Shown here: positions 41,661 through 50,789 of the stretch, piece by piece | Position numbering within the stretch: the first letter of the stretch is position 1 | Layout of the letters: each line of letters starts with the position of its first letter | Assembly (NCBI RefSeq): GCF_900112845.1 | Contig: NZ_FONG01000006.1 | Coordinates: forward strand, 310,001 to 374,000 | Direction of reading: 5' to 3' | DNA: 64,000 nt | Source: Actinacidiphila alni | Lineage (GTDB): Bacteria > Actinomycetota > Actinomycetes > Streptomycetales > Streptomycetaceae | Notes under the pieces: generated by a model | What the model was told of the DNA's origin: nothing | Database searches by the model: none | What the model saw: the letters and a program-made list of their open reading frames with translations, nothing else | Made by a program: the position numbers and the translations under genes

Positions 41661-42566
41661 TCAGCGGGACGCGAGTCCCAGCCACTCGGGGTCGATGACA
41701 CCCTCCGCGACGATCACCGCGGGTCCGGCCATCTCGATCTGCCCGTCGACGGTCTCGGTGATCACCAGCCGGCCGCCGGGGACGTCGACGGTGTACGTGA
41801 CCGGGCGGCCGGTCACGGCCGGGTCGGCGCCGTCCCGGCGGGCGGCGGCGACCATCACCGCGCAGGCGCCGGTGCCGCAGGACCGGGTCTCGCCCGATCC
41901 CCGCTCGTGGACGCGCAGGGCCACATGGCGCGGCCCGCGGTCGACGACGAATTCGACGTTGGTGCCCGCCGGGTAGGCCGCGGCGGGGGCGACGGCGGGG
42001 GCCTCGTCAAGGGTGCCCGCCTGGTCGAGCGAGTCGACGAAGGCGACGGCGTGCGGATTGCCCATGTCGACATGGCGCGCGGGCCAACTGCGGTCGCCCA
42101 CCGTGACGGTGACCTCGTCCTCGGGCAGACCCGCGACGCCCATCCGTACGGTGACATCGCCGGGCGTGCCGTCCTCGGCGTCCTTGGCGATGTGGACCTC
42201 CCGCACCCCTGCGCGGGTGGCGACGGCCAGGTCGCCCGCGTCGGTGAGTCCGGCGCGCTGGAGGTAGCGGGCGAAGACGCGGACGCCGTTGCCGCACATC
42301 TCGGCGATGCTGCCGTCGCTGTTGCGGTAGTCCATGAACCACTCGGTCCGGTCCGCGTACGCGGCGGCCTCGGGGTGGGCGGCGGAGCGGACCACGCGCA
42401 GCAGGCCGTCGCCGCCGATCCCGGCGCGGCGGTCGCACAGCCGGGTGACGTCGGCCGCCGACAGGTCGAGCCGGCCGTCCGGGTCGGGGAGGATCACGAA
42501 GTCGTTCTCGGTGCCGTGGCCCTTGAGGAAGGCGAGCGGTGCGGTGTCGTGGTGCGTGTCGGTCAC
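41661..42566 (-). CDS. dapF: Diaminopimelate epimerase
   Basis: 301 aa from the GTG at 42566. DapF interconverts LL- and meso-diaminopimelate for lysine and peptidoglycan synthesis. The two active-site cysteines lie in EMCGNGVR and SCGTGA; the N-terminal KGHGTENDFVILPD and the GNPHAVAFV motif are canonical. It is the usual neighbour of miaA in actinobacteria. The 95-bp gap to the next gene upstream contains no strong motif. Confidence 0.96.
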   Translation of the reverse strand: MTDTHHDTAPLAFLKGHGTENDFVILPDPDGRLDLSAADVTRLCDRRAGIGGDGLLRVVRSAAHPEAAAYADRTEWFMDYRNSDGSIAEMCGNGVRVFARYLQRAGLTDAGDLAVATRAGVREVHIAKDAEDGTPGDVTVRMGVAGLPEDEVTVTVGDRSWPARHVDMGNPHAVAFVDSLDQAGTLDEAPAVAPAAAYPAGTNVEFVVDRGPRHVALRVHERGSGETRSCGTGACAVMVAAARRDGADPAVTGRPVTYTVDVPGGRLVITETVDGQIEMAGPAVIVAEGVIDPEWLGLASR

Positions 42567-42661
42567 GCCCTCGATCGTACGCGGACGGCGAGACGTGGCG
42601 GCGGCGCGGGCCGCTGGGTGCGGTCGTACGGACCACCGGGTGCGGCTTGGGAGGGGTGCCC

Positions 42662-43186
42662 TCAGCGCAGGCGGGCGACGCGCCAGACGGCGAGCACCGC
42701 GAGCAGGACGATCAGCGCGGTGTAGCCCGCCACGTAGCGCCAGTCGATACGGGCGCCGGAGCCGCGGGCGGGCATGCCGGGCCAGGTGTAGCCGACCCGG
42801 CGGGCGGCCATCAGACCCCACCCCGCCGAGCACGAGCACAACAGCAGCCCGAGCATGGCGACGACGGGACCGGCGTCACCGGACTCGAAGGCGAGCGGGA
42901 AGGCGAACATCAGTGAGCCGGCCACCGCGAGGGCGATGATCGGCGCGAGCTGCCAGATCCGCAGCCTGCGCTGGGGGCGCAGCTCCCGGAAGGACGCGCC
43001 CTCCTCCATCGGCGGAATGGGCTCGATCGGCTCCAGCGGATCGAGGGATTCCAGCGGCTCGAAGGACTCCAGTGCGTTCCGGGAATCGGGGAACGCGCCA
43101 CCGCGCTGCGACTGCCCGGGAATCTGGGATTCCGCCGCGGGGTCGCGCCCGGCTGGGGTGTCGCGTGGGCCGGCTTCCATCGCCAC
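42662..43186 (-). CDS. Small membrane protein with acidic tandem repeat
   Basis: 174 aa, GTG start with GGGAGG four nt upstream. The N-terminal 70 residues are polar, with a degenerate repeat ESFEPLESLDPLEPIEPIPP. Three hydrophobic segments follow (LAPIIALAVAGSLMFAFPLAF; VVAMLGLLLCSCSAGWGL; YTALIVLLAVLAVW). It is cytoplasmic at the N-terminus by the charge rule. I do not recognise a family. It lies between dapF and miaA, in the same direction, and is probably co-transcribed. Confidence 0.7.
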   Translation of the reverse strand: MAMEAGPRDTPAGRDPAAESQIPGQSQRGGAFPDSRNALESFEPLESLDPLEPIEPIPPMEEGASFRELRPQRRLRIWQLAPIIALAVAGSLMFAFPLAFESGDAGPVVAMLGLLLCSCSAGWGLMAARRVGYTWPGMPARGSGARIDWRYVAGYTALIVLLAVLAVWRVARLR

Positions 43187-43285
43187 GCGCCCTCCCGATT
43201 CTCCGACACCGTAGCTAGATGCTCGATGATGGCACGGCCCGGAGCGTGGTCCGGAACGCCGGAGCGTCCCGATGCCATCACGTGA

Positions 43286-44200
43286 TCAGGCTGTGACCGC
43301 TTCTTGGAGCAACGTCAGCGCCTGGTCGGTGAGTTCCGTGCCGCGCGCCGTGAGCCAGTGCACACGCGGGTCACGGCGGAACCACGAGTCCTGGCGGCGG
43401 GCGAACCGTTTGGTGGCGCGGACGGTGGTGGCGCGGGCCTCGTCCTCGGTGCACTCCCCGGCGAGCGCGGCGAGCACCTGCTGGTAGCCGAGCGCGCGGG
43501 AGGCCGTACGGCCCTCGCGCAGGCCGACCGCCTCCAGGGCGCGGACCTCGTCGACCAGGCCGGCGTCCCACATCCGGTCGACCCGCAGGGCGATCCGCTC
43601 GTCGAGTTCGGGGCGGGGCACGTCGACACCGATCTGGACGGTGTCGTAGACCCCTTCTGGGCCGGGGAGGTTGGCGGCGAAGGGACGGCCGGTGATCTCC
43701 ACCACCTCGAGGGCGCGGACGATGCGGCGGCCGTTGCTGGGCAGGATGGCACGGGCGGCCTCGGGGTCGACGGCGGCGAGCCGGGCGTGCAGGGCGCCGG
43801 AGCCGCGCATGTCGAGTTCGGCCTCCAGGCGGGCGCGTACGGCGGCGTCGGTGCCGGGGAATTCCAGGGCGTCGATCGCGGCGCGCACATAGAGACCGGA
43901 GCCACCGACCAGCACCGGGACGCGCCCTTCGGTGTGCAGCCGGTCGATCTCGGCGCGGGCCAGCCGCTGGTAGTCGGCGACATTGGCGGCCTGTGTGACG
44001 TCCCAGATGTCCAGCAGATGGTGCGGGACGCCGCCGCGTTCCTCCGGCCGGAGCTTGGCGGTACCGATGTCCATCCCGCGGTAGAGCTGCATGGAGTCGG
44101 CGTTGATCACTTCGCCGCCCAGGGTCTGTGCCAGGGCCACGCCCAGATCGGACTTCCCGGCCGCGGTCGGGCCGACGACGGCGATCACACGGTTCTTCAC
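43286..44200 (-). CDS. miaA: tRNA dimethylallyltransferase
   Basis: 304 aa from a GTG. MiaA adds dimethylallyl to adenosine 37 of tRNAs that read U-starting codons. Walker A GPTAAGKSDL (10-19), the INADSMQLYRGMDIGTAK motif, PVLVGGSGLYVRA and RTASRALGYQQV are all present. The product is the substrate of MiaB, encoded 2.5 kb away in the same direction. A divergent antitoxin-like gene starts 122 bp away. Confidence 0.96.
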   Translation of the reverse strand: MKNRVIAVVGPTAAGKSDLGVALAQTLGGEVINADSMQLYRGMDIGTAKLRPEERGGVPHHLLDIWDVTQAANVADYQRLARAEIDRLHTEGRVPVLVGGSGLYVRAAIDALEFPGTDAAVRARLEAELDMRGSGALHARLAAVDPEAARAILPSNGRRIVRALEVVEITGRPFAANLPGPEGVYDTVQIGVDVPRPELDERIALRVDRMWDAGLVDEVRALEAVGLREGRTASRALGYQQVLAALAGECTEDEARATTVRATKRFARRQDSWFRRDPRVHWLTARGTELTDQALTLLQEAVTA

Positions 44201-44321
44201 AGGGCCAGTCTCGCAAAGATTCGGCGCTGACCTCGATCGATCGGCGCGACGCGGGACACCGGGCCCGCGGGTATGGTCGGGAACAGGGCGGGATGTTCTT
44301 CGATGCTTCGGAAGGTGCCAG

Positions 44322-44675
44322 ATGGGCTTCATGGACTCGTTCAAGGACAAGCTCAGCGTCGCGAAGACCAAGGCCGGCGACCTCGCGCAGCAGCACGGCG
44401 GCAAGATCGAGTCGGGTCTGGAGAAGGCGGCCCACACCGTCGATTCCAAGACCGGCGGCAAGTACAGCGAGAAGATCGGGTCAGGCGTCGACAAGGCCAA
44501 GGGCGCGCTGGACAACCTCAAGGACAAGGGCAGCGAGACGGCGTCCGGACCTGACAGCGCCGCGGGGCCCGCCACCGGCACCGACAGCGCCACGGGGCCC
44601 GGCAGCGGCACGGGCTCTGGCACCGGCGCCGGCACCGGCACCGGCATGACTAAGGACGACGGCCCCTCGGCCTGA
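44322..44675 (+). CDS. Antitoxin-like protein of the MT0933 family
   Basis: 117 aa. The N-terminal 60 residues (MGFMDSFKDKLSVAKTKAGDLAQQHGGKIESGLEKAAHTVDSKTGGKYSEKIGSGVDKAKGALDNL) match the MT0933-type family, annotated as antitoxins, with Lys-rich amphipathic helices. The C-terminal 50 residues are a Gly/Ser/Thr/Ala repeat (GSGTGSGTGAGTGTG). Start ATG 44322 has GGAAGG six nt upstream. No toxin gene is adjacent, so an antitoxin role is doubtful; a nucleoid or stress function is possible. Confidence 0.75.
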   Translation: MGFMDSFKDKLSVAKTKAGDLAQQHGGKIESGLEKAAHTVDSKTGGKYSEKIGSGVDKAKGALDNLKDKGSETASGPDSAAGPATGTDSATGPGSGTGSGTGAGTGTGMTKDDGPSA

Positions 44676-44729
44676 CCGACTGACCGACCGGGAACGGCCG
44701 GTGCGGCCCGGCGCCCGCCGACGGGCCGG

Positions 44730-45446
44730 CTACGTCCAGGCCGCCACGGCGTAGCCCACCCCGTACGGCGCCGACGCGTACAGCAGCTCGCCCCCGAGCC
44801 CGGCCCCGTCGGCGGCGCCCGCCAGCACCTGCCACGGCGCCCGCCCCGACACCTTCAGCGCGTCGGCCAGCTCCGCGTCGAGTGCGGCCAGCGCGCCCGT
44901 GTCGGCGGCTCCCAGGGCGGCCGTCACGGCAGCGTCGAAGGGTTCGGCGCGCTCGTCCAGATAACCGGGTGCCTTCAGGGTCCGGCAGGCGCTGCCGTCC
45001 CCCATGACGAGCAGGGCGACGCGGTCCGCGTCCGCCGCCAGGGCGCGGCCGGCGTCGACGCACCGCGGCTGCTCCAGTTGCCCGCCGACCCCGAGGCCCT
45101 CGACGGGTGCCGCCGTCCAGTCGCGCAGCAGCCACGCGGCGACGGCCAGCGACGGCGGGAGAGCCCGTACGGGCTCCGTGGCGGCCCGATCACGGTCCGC
45201 ACCGAGCCGGACGTCGACCGGGACGCCGAAGGGCCGGAAAGAGCCGCCTGTGCCCTCGGCATAGGCGGCACGGTGCTCAGGGCCGGCCGGGCCGACCACC
45301 ACCAGCCGGTCGGGCCGGGACGCGGCCAGGACGCCGATCGCGTCGGCGCAGGCGTCCCGCAGCGCGTCCAGTTCGGGAGCGGCGCCTGCCGCCACCTCCG
45401 GGACCAGCAGCGGCGGGCAGGGACAGACGGCAGCGGCGACCAGCAT
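44730..45446 (-). CDS. Class III extradiol dioxygenase-like protein
   Basis: 238 aa. The overall layout (AAVCPCPPLLVPEVAAG at the N-terminus, RLVVVGPAGPEH, a central LLVMGDGS segment) matches the class III extradiol dioxygenase/MEMO-like fold. The first histidines of the usual metal site are missing or shifted (CPCPPL in place of PHPPL), so catalysis is doubtful. The gene is a usual companion of miaA/miaB in actinobacteria. Function unknown. Confidence 0.7.
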   Translation of the reverse strand: MLVAAAVCPCPPLLVPEVAAGAAPELDALRDACADAIGVLAASRPDRLVVVGPAGPEHRAAYAEGTGGSFRPFGVPVDVRLGADRDRAATEPVRALPPSLAVAAWLLRDWTAAPVEGLGVGGQLEQPRCVDAGRALAADADRVALLVMGDGSACRTLKAPGYLDERAEPFDAAVTAALGAADTGALAALDAELADALKVSGRAPWQVLAGAADGAGLGGELLYASAPYGVGYAVAAWT

Positions 45447-45552
45447 GATCGAAATCCTACCGGCGCGACCCCGCGGAAGAACGGCCCTCCCGCGGACCGG
45501 ACCCCGGCACGTACGGCGCCGTGCGCCGCCGTCGCCCGACGCGGGCGGCCCG

Positions 45553-47037
45553 TCACTCGACGCTGCAACCGCCCTGGACGGCCATGGGCACGGGGGCGGG
45601 CGCGCCGATCGTCGGCAGGCCCAGCATCACCCCGGCCGGGGTCGCGGGGGCGGCGGTGCGCCGCTCCCACGCGTCGCCCGCGCGGGTGCGGCGGACGGCG
45701 AGCGCGGGCTTCTCCGCGAGCAGGTGGTGCGGCGCGGCGTAGGTGATCTCGACGGTCACCATGTCGCCGGGCCTGACCGGCTCGTCCGGGCGCTCGAAGT
45801 GCACCAGCCGGTTGTCAGGGGCGCGGCCGGACAGCCGCCGGGTGGCGTCGTCCTTGCGGCCCTCGCCCTCGGCGACGAGCACTTCGAGGGTCCGCCCGAC
45901 CTGCTTCTTGTTCTCCTCCCAGGAGATCTCCTCCTGGAGGGCGACCAGCCGCTCGTAGCGCCGCTGCACGACCTCCTTCGGGATCTGCCCCTCCATGTCG
46001 GCGGCGGGGGTGCCGGGCCGCTTGGAGTACTGGAAGGTGAACGCCTGCGTGAAGCGCGCCTCGCGGACCACGTGCAGCGTCTGCTCGAAGTCCTCCTCGG
46101 TCTCGCCGGGGAAGCCCACGATGATGTCGGTGGTGATGGCGGCGTCCGGCATCGCGGCGCGCACCTTGGCGATGATCCCGAGGTAACGGTCCTGCCGGTA
46201 CGACCGGCGCATCGCCTTCAGCACCCGGTCGGAGCCGGACTGCAGCGGCATGTGCAGCTGGTGCATCACATTGGGCGTCTCGGCCATGGCGGCGATCACG
46301 TCGTCGGTGAAGTCGCGCGGGTGCGGCGAGGTGAAGCGGATCCGCTCCAGGCCGTCGACACCGCCCGCGGCGCGCAGCAGCTTGCTGAACGCCTCGCGGT
46401 CGCCGATGTCGGAGCCGTACGCGTTCACGTTCTGGCCGAGCAGGGTGACCTCGATGACGCCCTCGGCGACCAGCGCCTCGACCTCGGCGAGCACATCGCC
46501 GGGCCTGCGGTCCTTCTCCTTGCCGCGCAGCGCGGGGACGATGCAGAAGGTGCAGGTGTTGTTGCAGCCGACGGAGATCGCGACCCAGGCGGCGTACGCG
46601 GACTCCCGGCGCGACGGCAGCGTCGAGGGGAAGGTCTCCAGCGACTCGACGATCTCGACCTGGGCCTCTTCCGCGATCCTGGCCCGCTCCAGCAGCACGG
46701 GGAGCTGTCCGATGTTGTGGGTGCCGAAGACGACGTCGACCCAGGGCGCCCGCTTCACGATCGTGTCGCGGTCCTTCTGCGCCAGGCAGCCGCCCACGGC
46801 GATCTGCATGCCGGGCCTGGCCGCCTTCTTGGGCACGAGCTGGCCCAGATTGCCGTAAAGACGATTGTCGGCGTTCTCCCGCACCGCGCAGGTGTTGAAG
46901 ACGACGACATCGGCGCCGTCGGCGTCTGCGGGTGCGCGGACGTACCCCGCGTCCTCCAGCAGGCCGGACAGCCGCTCGGAGTCGTGGACGTTCATCTGGC
47001 ACCCGTAGGTGCGGACCTCGTATGTACGCGCGCTCAT
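45553..47037 (-). CDS. miaB: tRNA 2-methylthioadenosine synthase (radical SAM)
   Basis: 494 aa from the ATG at 47037. MiaB adds a methylthio group to the dimethylallylated A37 made by MiaA. The N-terminal UPF0004 domain has its three cysteines ([18 protein letters not shown]). The radical SAM cluster is CNNTCTFC, and a C-terminal TRAM domain ([16 protein letters not shown]...) follows. The frame is open far upstream, but no family homology is seen before this ATG. Confidence 0.96.
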   Translation of the reverse strand: MSARTYEVRTYGCQMNVHDSERLSGLLEDAGYVRAPADADGADVVVFNTCAVRENADNRLYGNLGQLVPKKAARPGMQIAVGGCLAQKDRDTIVKRAPWVDVVFGTHNIGQLPVLLERARIAEEAQVEIVESLETFPSTLPSRRESAYAAWVAISVGCNNTCTFCIVPALRGKEKDRRPGDVLAEVEALVAEGVIEVTLLGQNVNAYGSDIGDREAFSKLLRAAGGVDGLERIRFTSPHPRDFTDDVIAAMAETPNVMHQLHMPLQSGSDRVLKAMRRSYRQDRYLGIIAKVRAAMPDAAITTDIIVGFPGETEEDFEQTLHVVREARFTQAFTFQYSKRPGTPAADMEGQIPKEVVQRRYERLVALQEEISWEENKKQVGRTLEVLVAEGEGRKDDATRRLSGRAPDNRLVHFERPDEPVRPGDMVTVEITYAAPHHLLAEKPALAVRRTRAGDAWERRTAAPATPAGVMLGLPTIGAPAPVPMAVQGGCSVE

Positions 47038-47157
47038 AACAATCATCCAGAGTACGTGGTCGCCGCGGCCCGCCGCCCCCGCCTTCCACAGACGGGGCCC
47101 GGCCGCGGGGCGGCTCGGCCTTCCCCTGGTCACGCCCGGCTGGCAGGATCCCGGTGC

Positions 47158-48189
47158 ATGGACCTCACCCACCTGGCCGAACGCCTGCGCACCGCCGTGC
47201 GGGCGCCCGTGCGCGGGCCGGGCGGGAGGCGGGCGCTCCAGGCGCTGCTCGCCGGGTCGTCGGTGCTGGCGCTGCTGCTGTGGTGGCTGCTGCCGAGTTC
47301 GGGCCCGTCGTATCCGCGGGCGCCGATGTCGCTGGCCACGGGCGTGGCCAACGGGGTGTACGAGAAGTACGGAATGCTGCTCAAGGGCGATCTGCACACG
47401 GCGCTGCCTGGGGTGCAGGTCAATCTGCTGCACACCCAGGGCTCGGTCGACAACATCAAGCGGGTGGTGTCGGGCCGCGCCGACTTCACCATCGCCGCGG
47501 CCGATGCCGTCGCCAATTACCAGGGCCCGGGCAAGGACGAACTGCGCGCCTGCGCCCGGCTCTACGACGACTACATGCAGCTTGTCGTACCGAGCGACTC
47601 CACGGTGCGCTCCGCACGTGACCTGCGCGGGCTGCGCGTCGGCGTCGGCCAGGCGGACTCCGGGGTCAATCTCATCACCAGGCGGCTGTTCGCGGCGGCG
47701 GGCCTGGACATCACCAAGGACGTCGACGCGATACCGGTCGGCATCGACCAGGCACCCTCGATGCTGCGCGAGGGCCGGCTCGACGCCTTCTTCTGGTCCG
47801 GCGGGCTGCCCACCGCGGCCGTCACCGAGATGGCCCGTACGAAACCGGGCATCAAGCTCGTACAGCTCGGCGACCTGGTGGCGAAGCTGCACGCCATGGG
47901 GCCGCAGATGGCCTACTACCGGCAGGCCGTGATGCCCGCCGACGCGTATCCGCAGGCGCAGAAGGGGCAGGCCGTCGCGACCATCGCCGTCGCCAATCTG
48001 CTGGTCACCACCGATCACGCGAACACCGGTCTGGTGGAACGCCTGACGCGTGCGGTGATCGACAGCCGGGACGCGATCGGCAAGGAGGTGCACGCGGCGC
48101 AATTGGTGGACCTGCGGACCGCGGTGTTCACCGATCCGCTGCCGCTGCACGTGGGCGCGGAGCGCTACTACCGGTCGGTGAAGCCGTAG
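47158..48189 (+). CDS. TAXI-family solute-binding protein
   Basis: 343 aa. A membrane anchor ([20 protein letters not shown], residues 27-46) precedes a periplasmic-type binding domain with the TAXI pattern ([63 protein letters not shown]). TAXI proteins usually feed a TRAP transporter, but no permease gene is visible. The next gene, convergent, is a histidine kinase. The protein may present a ligand to that kinase or serve a distant transporter. ATG 47158 has AGGATCC upstream. Confidence 0.88.
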   Translation: MDLTHLAERLRTAVRAPVRGPGGRRALQALLAGSSVLALLLWWLLPSSGPSYPRAPMSLATGVANGVYEKYGMLLKGDLHTALPGVQVNLLHTQGSVDNIKRVVSGRADFTIAAADAVANYQGPGKDELRACARLYDDYMQLVVPSDSTVRSARDLRGLRVGVGQADSGVNLITRRLFAAAGLDITKDVDAIPVGIDQAPSMLREGRLDAFFWSGGLPTAAVTEMARTKPGIKLVQLGDLVAKLHAMGPQMAYYRQAVMPADAYPQAQKGQAVATIAVANLLVTTDHANTGLVERLTRAVIDSRDAIGKEVHAAQLVDLRTAVFTDPLPLHVGAERYYRSVKP

Positions 48190-48226
48190 CGGAGCTGCCT
48201 GGCCGGCCGCGGCCCCGGTGGGGCGG

Positions 48227-49717
48227 TCAGACGCCGACCGGCGCCGTACGGGGCACGGTGAGCGTGACCTCCAGTCCGTGCGGCTCGCGCCGCCCGTAGG
48301 TGATGTCGCCGCCGCCCTGGCCGAGCAGGGCGCGGGCGATGGACAGGCCGAGTCCCGAGCCGTGCACATTCTGGTGGCGGGCGCTGCGCCAGAAACGATC
48401 GCCGATCCTGGCGAGTTCCTCGTCCGTCAGGCCGGGGCCGCTGTCGGCGACGGTGATCGCGGCGCGTTTGCCGTCGGTGCCGACCCGCACGTGGACGGCC
48501 TCGCCGCTCGGCGTGAATTTGATGGCGTTGTCGATCACCGCGTCCAGGGCGCTGGACAGGGCGACGGCGTCGGCCCAGCCGATCACCTCGGGCACGGTGT
48601 CCGCGGACTCGCCACCTTCTTCGTAGGCGTCGGCGTCCTCGGCCGCACCATATGCGGCGAATTCCACGGTGATCCCCGCCCGGTCGGCGACCGGCCGCCA
48701 CGCGTCGGCGCGGGTACGGGCCAGCGCCGCGAGGTCGGTGAGCGCCAGGTGGCTGCCGGCGCGCTCGGCGAGCGCCAGGCCCAGCAGATCGTCGAGCACC
48801 TGGGCGAGCCGGTGCCCCTCCTCCTTGACCGCCAGCGCCTCGGTGTGGCCGTCGGGCAGTTCCAGGCCGAGGAGTTCGATCCGCAGCAGCAGGGCGGCCA
48901 GCGGATTGCGCAACTGGTGCGAGGCGTCCGCGACGAAGGCCCGCTGCTGGTCGAGCACTTCCTCGACATTGTCGGCCATTTCGTTGAACGACCGCACCAG
49001 GCGGCGCAGTTCCGGGGGGCCGCCGGCCGTGCCGACCCGGGACTTCATCCGGCCGGTGGCGATGTCGTGTGCGACCCGGTCGAGCCGGGCGACCGGCAGC
49101 AGCACCCAGGCGGTCAGCCGTACCGCGCACAGGACGGCGATGGCCATCGCCGCCAGTTCCCCCGCCGCCAGTAGCAGCCAGCCGTGCAGGATGCGCGAGC
49201 GCAGGGCGCCGGTCGGCGAGTCGGTGACCACGACGGCGACCACGTCACCGTCCCTGACGATCGGCGAGGCGATGGCGAGCTTGCGGTGCTGCCACGGCCA
49301 CACCTGGCGGGGGTCGTGGGTGCGGCGGCCGAGCAGCGCCGAGTTGTAGGCGTCGTAGAGCTCGCCGGTGTCCGGCACCTGCCAGTCCCCCGGCGCCGAG
49401 GCCATCGCGGTGCGGTCGCGGTAGAAGACACCGGCGTCGATGCCGTACAGGTCCTTGTAGCGGGCGAGTTCCGTGCGCAATGTGTGCAGCCGTTCGTCGT
49501 CCGCGCTGTCCTCGGCGGACTTGTCGTCGCGCGAGGTCTGCTCGTCCCTGGCCGTCACATATTGGGCGAGGGCGGCGAAACGCGTGGTGTCGTCGATCCG
49601 GTCGACCACGACGCGCTGCTGCTGGGACGCGGCCTGGCTGGCGGCCAGCGGGAAGCCGAGGGCCAGCAGGACGCCCGCCATCAGCACGATGAGCAGCGGG
49701 AGCAGACGGGTGCGCAA
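48227..49717 (-). CDS. Sensor histidine kinase
   Basis: 496 aa. Transmembrane segment 1 is at residues 6-25, a 150-residue extracytoplasmic sensor follows, and TM2 is about residues 178-200. A HAMP-like region ([19 protein letters not shown]) precedes the H-box ASHQLRNPL with His267. The ATPase region has N ([10 protein letters not shown]), G1 (DSGPGL) and G2 (GSGLGLS) boxes. It is the sensor for the response regulator starting 18 bp upstream; the stop of that gene is 19 bp before this start. The signal is unknown. Confidence 0.93.
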   Translation of the reverse strand: MRTRLLPLLIVLMAGVLLALGFPLAASQAASQQQRVVVDRIDDTTRFAALAQYVTARDEQTSRDDKSAEDSADDERLHTLRTELARYKDLYGIDAGVFYRDRTAMASAPGDWQVPDTGELYDAYNSALLGRRTHDPRQVWPWQHRKLAIASPIVRDGDVVAVVVTDSPTGALRSRILHGWLLLAAGELAAMAIAVLCAVRLTAWVLLPVARLDRVAHDIATGRMKSRVGTAGGPPELRRLVRSFNEMADNVEEVLDQQRAFVADASHQLRNPLAALLLRIELLGLELPDGHTEALAVKEEGHRLAQVLDDLLGLALAERAGSHLALTDLAALARTRADAWRPVADRAGITVEFAAYGAAEDADAYEEGGESADTVPEVIGWADAVALSSALDAVIDNAIKFTPSGEAVHVRVGTDGKRAAITVADSGPGLTDEELARIGDRFWRSARHQNVHGSGLGLSIARALLGQGGGDITYGRREPHGLEVTLTVPRTAPVGV

Positions 49718-49735
49718 GGTGACGGCCTCGGCGGG

Positions 49736-50494
49736 TCAGCCGACCGGGACGACGAGCCGGTAGCCGACTCCGCGCACCGTCTCGATCATGGCGGGCGTGC
49801 GCAGTTTGGAGCGCAGCGACGCCACATGGACTTCGAGGGTGCGGCCCGTGCCCTCCCAGGCGGTGCGCCACACCTCGCTGATGATCTGTTCCCTGCGGAA
49901 GACGACACCGGGCCGCTTGGCGAGCAGCGACAGCAGGTCGAATTCCTTGCGGGTGAGGGCGATCAGCGCGCCCTCCACGGTGACGCGGCGCGTGGACAGC
50001 TCGATGGTGACCGGGCCGAGCAGCAGCTTGGCGTTCTCCTGCGGTCCAGGACCGCCGCGCGGGCTCTGCTCGGCGCCGGTGACGTCGGCTCCGCCGGTGG
50101 GCTGCCCGGGGGCGCCCTGCGGGCGCAGCGGCGGGCGGCGGCTCACCGCGTGGATCCGCGCCAGCAGCTCACCCGTGTCGTACGGCTTGACCACGTAGTC
50201 GTCCGCGCCCAGGTTGAGGCCGTGGATCCGGGAGCGTACGTCGGCCCGCGCGGTCACCATGATCACGGGTGTCGCGGTGCGCCGCCGGATCCGGCTGCAC
50301 ACCTCGAAGCCGTCCTGGTCGGGCAGGCCGAGGTCGAGCAGGACGCAGTCGTACGCGGGTCCCTCGCCGGGCAGCAGCGCCTGGATCGCCTCCTCGCCGC
50401 TGCGGGCGTGCCGCACGTCGAAGCCGTGCTTGCCCAGGACCGCGGAGAGGGCGGCGGCGACACGGTCGTCGTCTTCCACGAGGAGCAGTCGCAC
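49736..50494 (-). CDS. OmpR-family response regulator
   Basis: 252 aa from the GTG at 50494, with GGGAGG six nt upstream (a TTG two codons earlier has no spacing). The receiver has the acidic pocket EDDD and phospho-acceptor Asp54 in LLDLGLPDQDGF, with Lys in VVKPYD. A Gln/Gly/Pro-rich linker precedes the winged-helix DNA-binding domain (TRKEFDLLSLLAKRPGVVFRREQIISEVW, TLEVHVASLRSKL). It forms a pair with the kinase downstream. The TAXI gene is convergent to the kinase, 37 bp away. Confidence 0.95.
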   Translation of the reverse strand: MRLLLVEDDDRVAAALSAVLGKHGFDVRHARSGEEAIQALLPGEGPAYDCVLLDLGLPDQDGFEVCSRIRRRTATPVIMVTARADVRSRIHGLNLGADDYVVKPYDTGELLARIHAVSRRPPLRPQGAPGQPTGGADVTGAEQSPRGGPGPQENAKLLLGPVTIELSTRRVTVEGALIALTRKEFDLLSLLAKRPGVVFRREQIISEVWRTAWEGTGRTLEVHVASLRSKLRTPAMIETVRGVGYRLVVPVG

Positions 50495-50724
50495 GGTCAA
50501 CCTCCCTGTTCATCCGGTATTACGGTCATTCGGGCCGATCTGACGGGTGTGTGATAGCGGTGCCTGTGCACGGAATCCACGCCGATCGGTACGGGGTGCG
50601 TCAAGGGGCTACCGGCCCGCGCGGCGGACCGTTACCGACCCGGTACGCATCGGGGTGTCCGCAGGCGCGCACGGAGCACGTGGGGCGCGCGGACCGGCGC
50701 ACCGCGCCGAGGGCCGACCGTCGC

Positions 50725-50754
50725 TTGACGTGGGCAGGCGCAGTGGGTTGCATA
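50725..50754 (+). promoter_or_regulatory. Possible promoter of the FAD monooxygenase gene
   Basis: TTGACG and a TGCATA/TTGCAT -10 region are 17-18 bp apart, about 35 bp before the ATG. The surrounding 295-bp gap (50495-50789) otherwise holds no support for a gene. Confidence 0.4.
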
Positions 50755-50789
50755 CGCTTTGTGACCGCACTTCTTCCGGGGACCTGTTC

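Noticed and set aside
47038..48369. Upstream extension of the miaB frame
   Set aside because: It is antisense to the TAXI gene, and the MiaB family begins at 47037.
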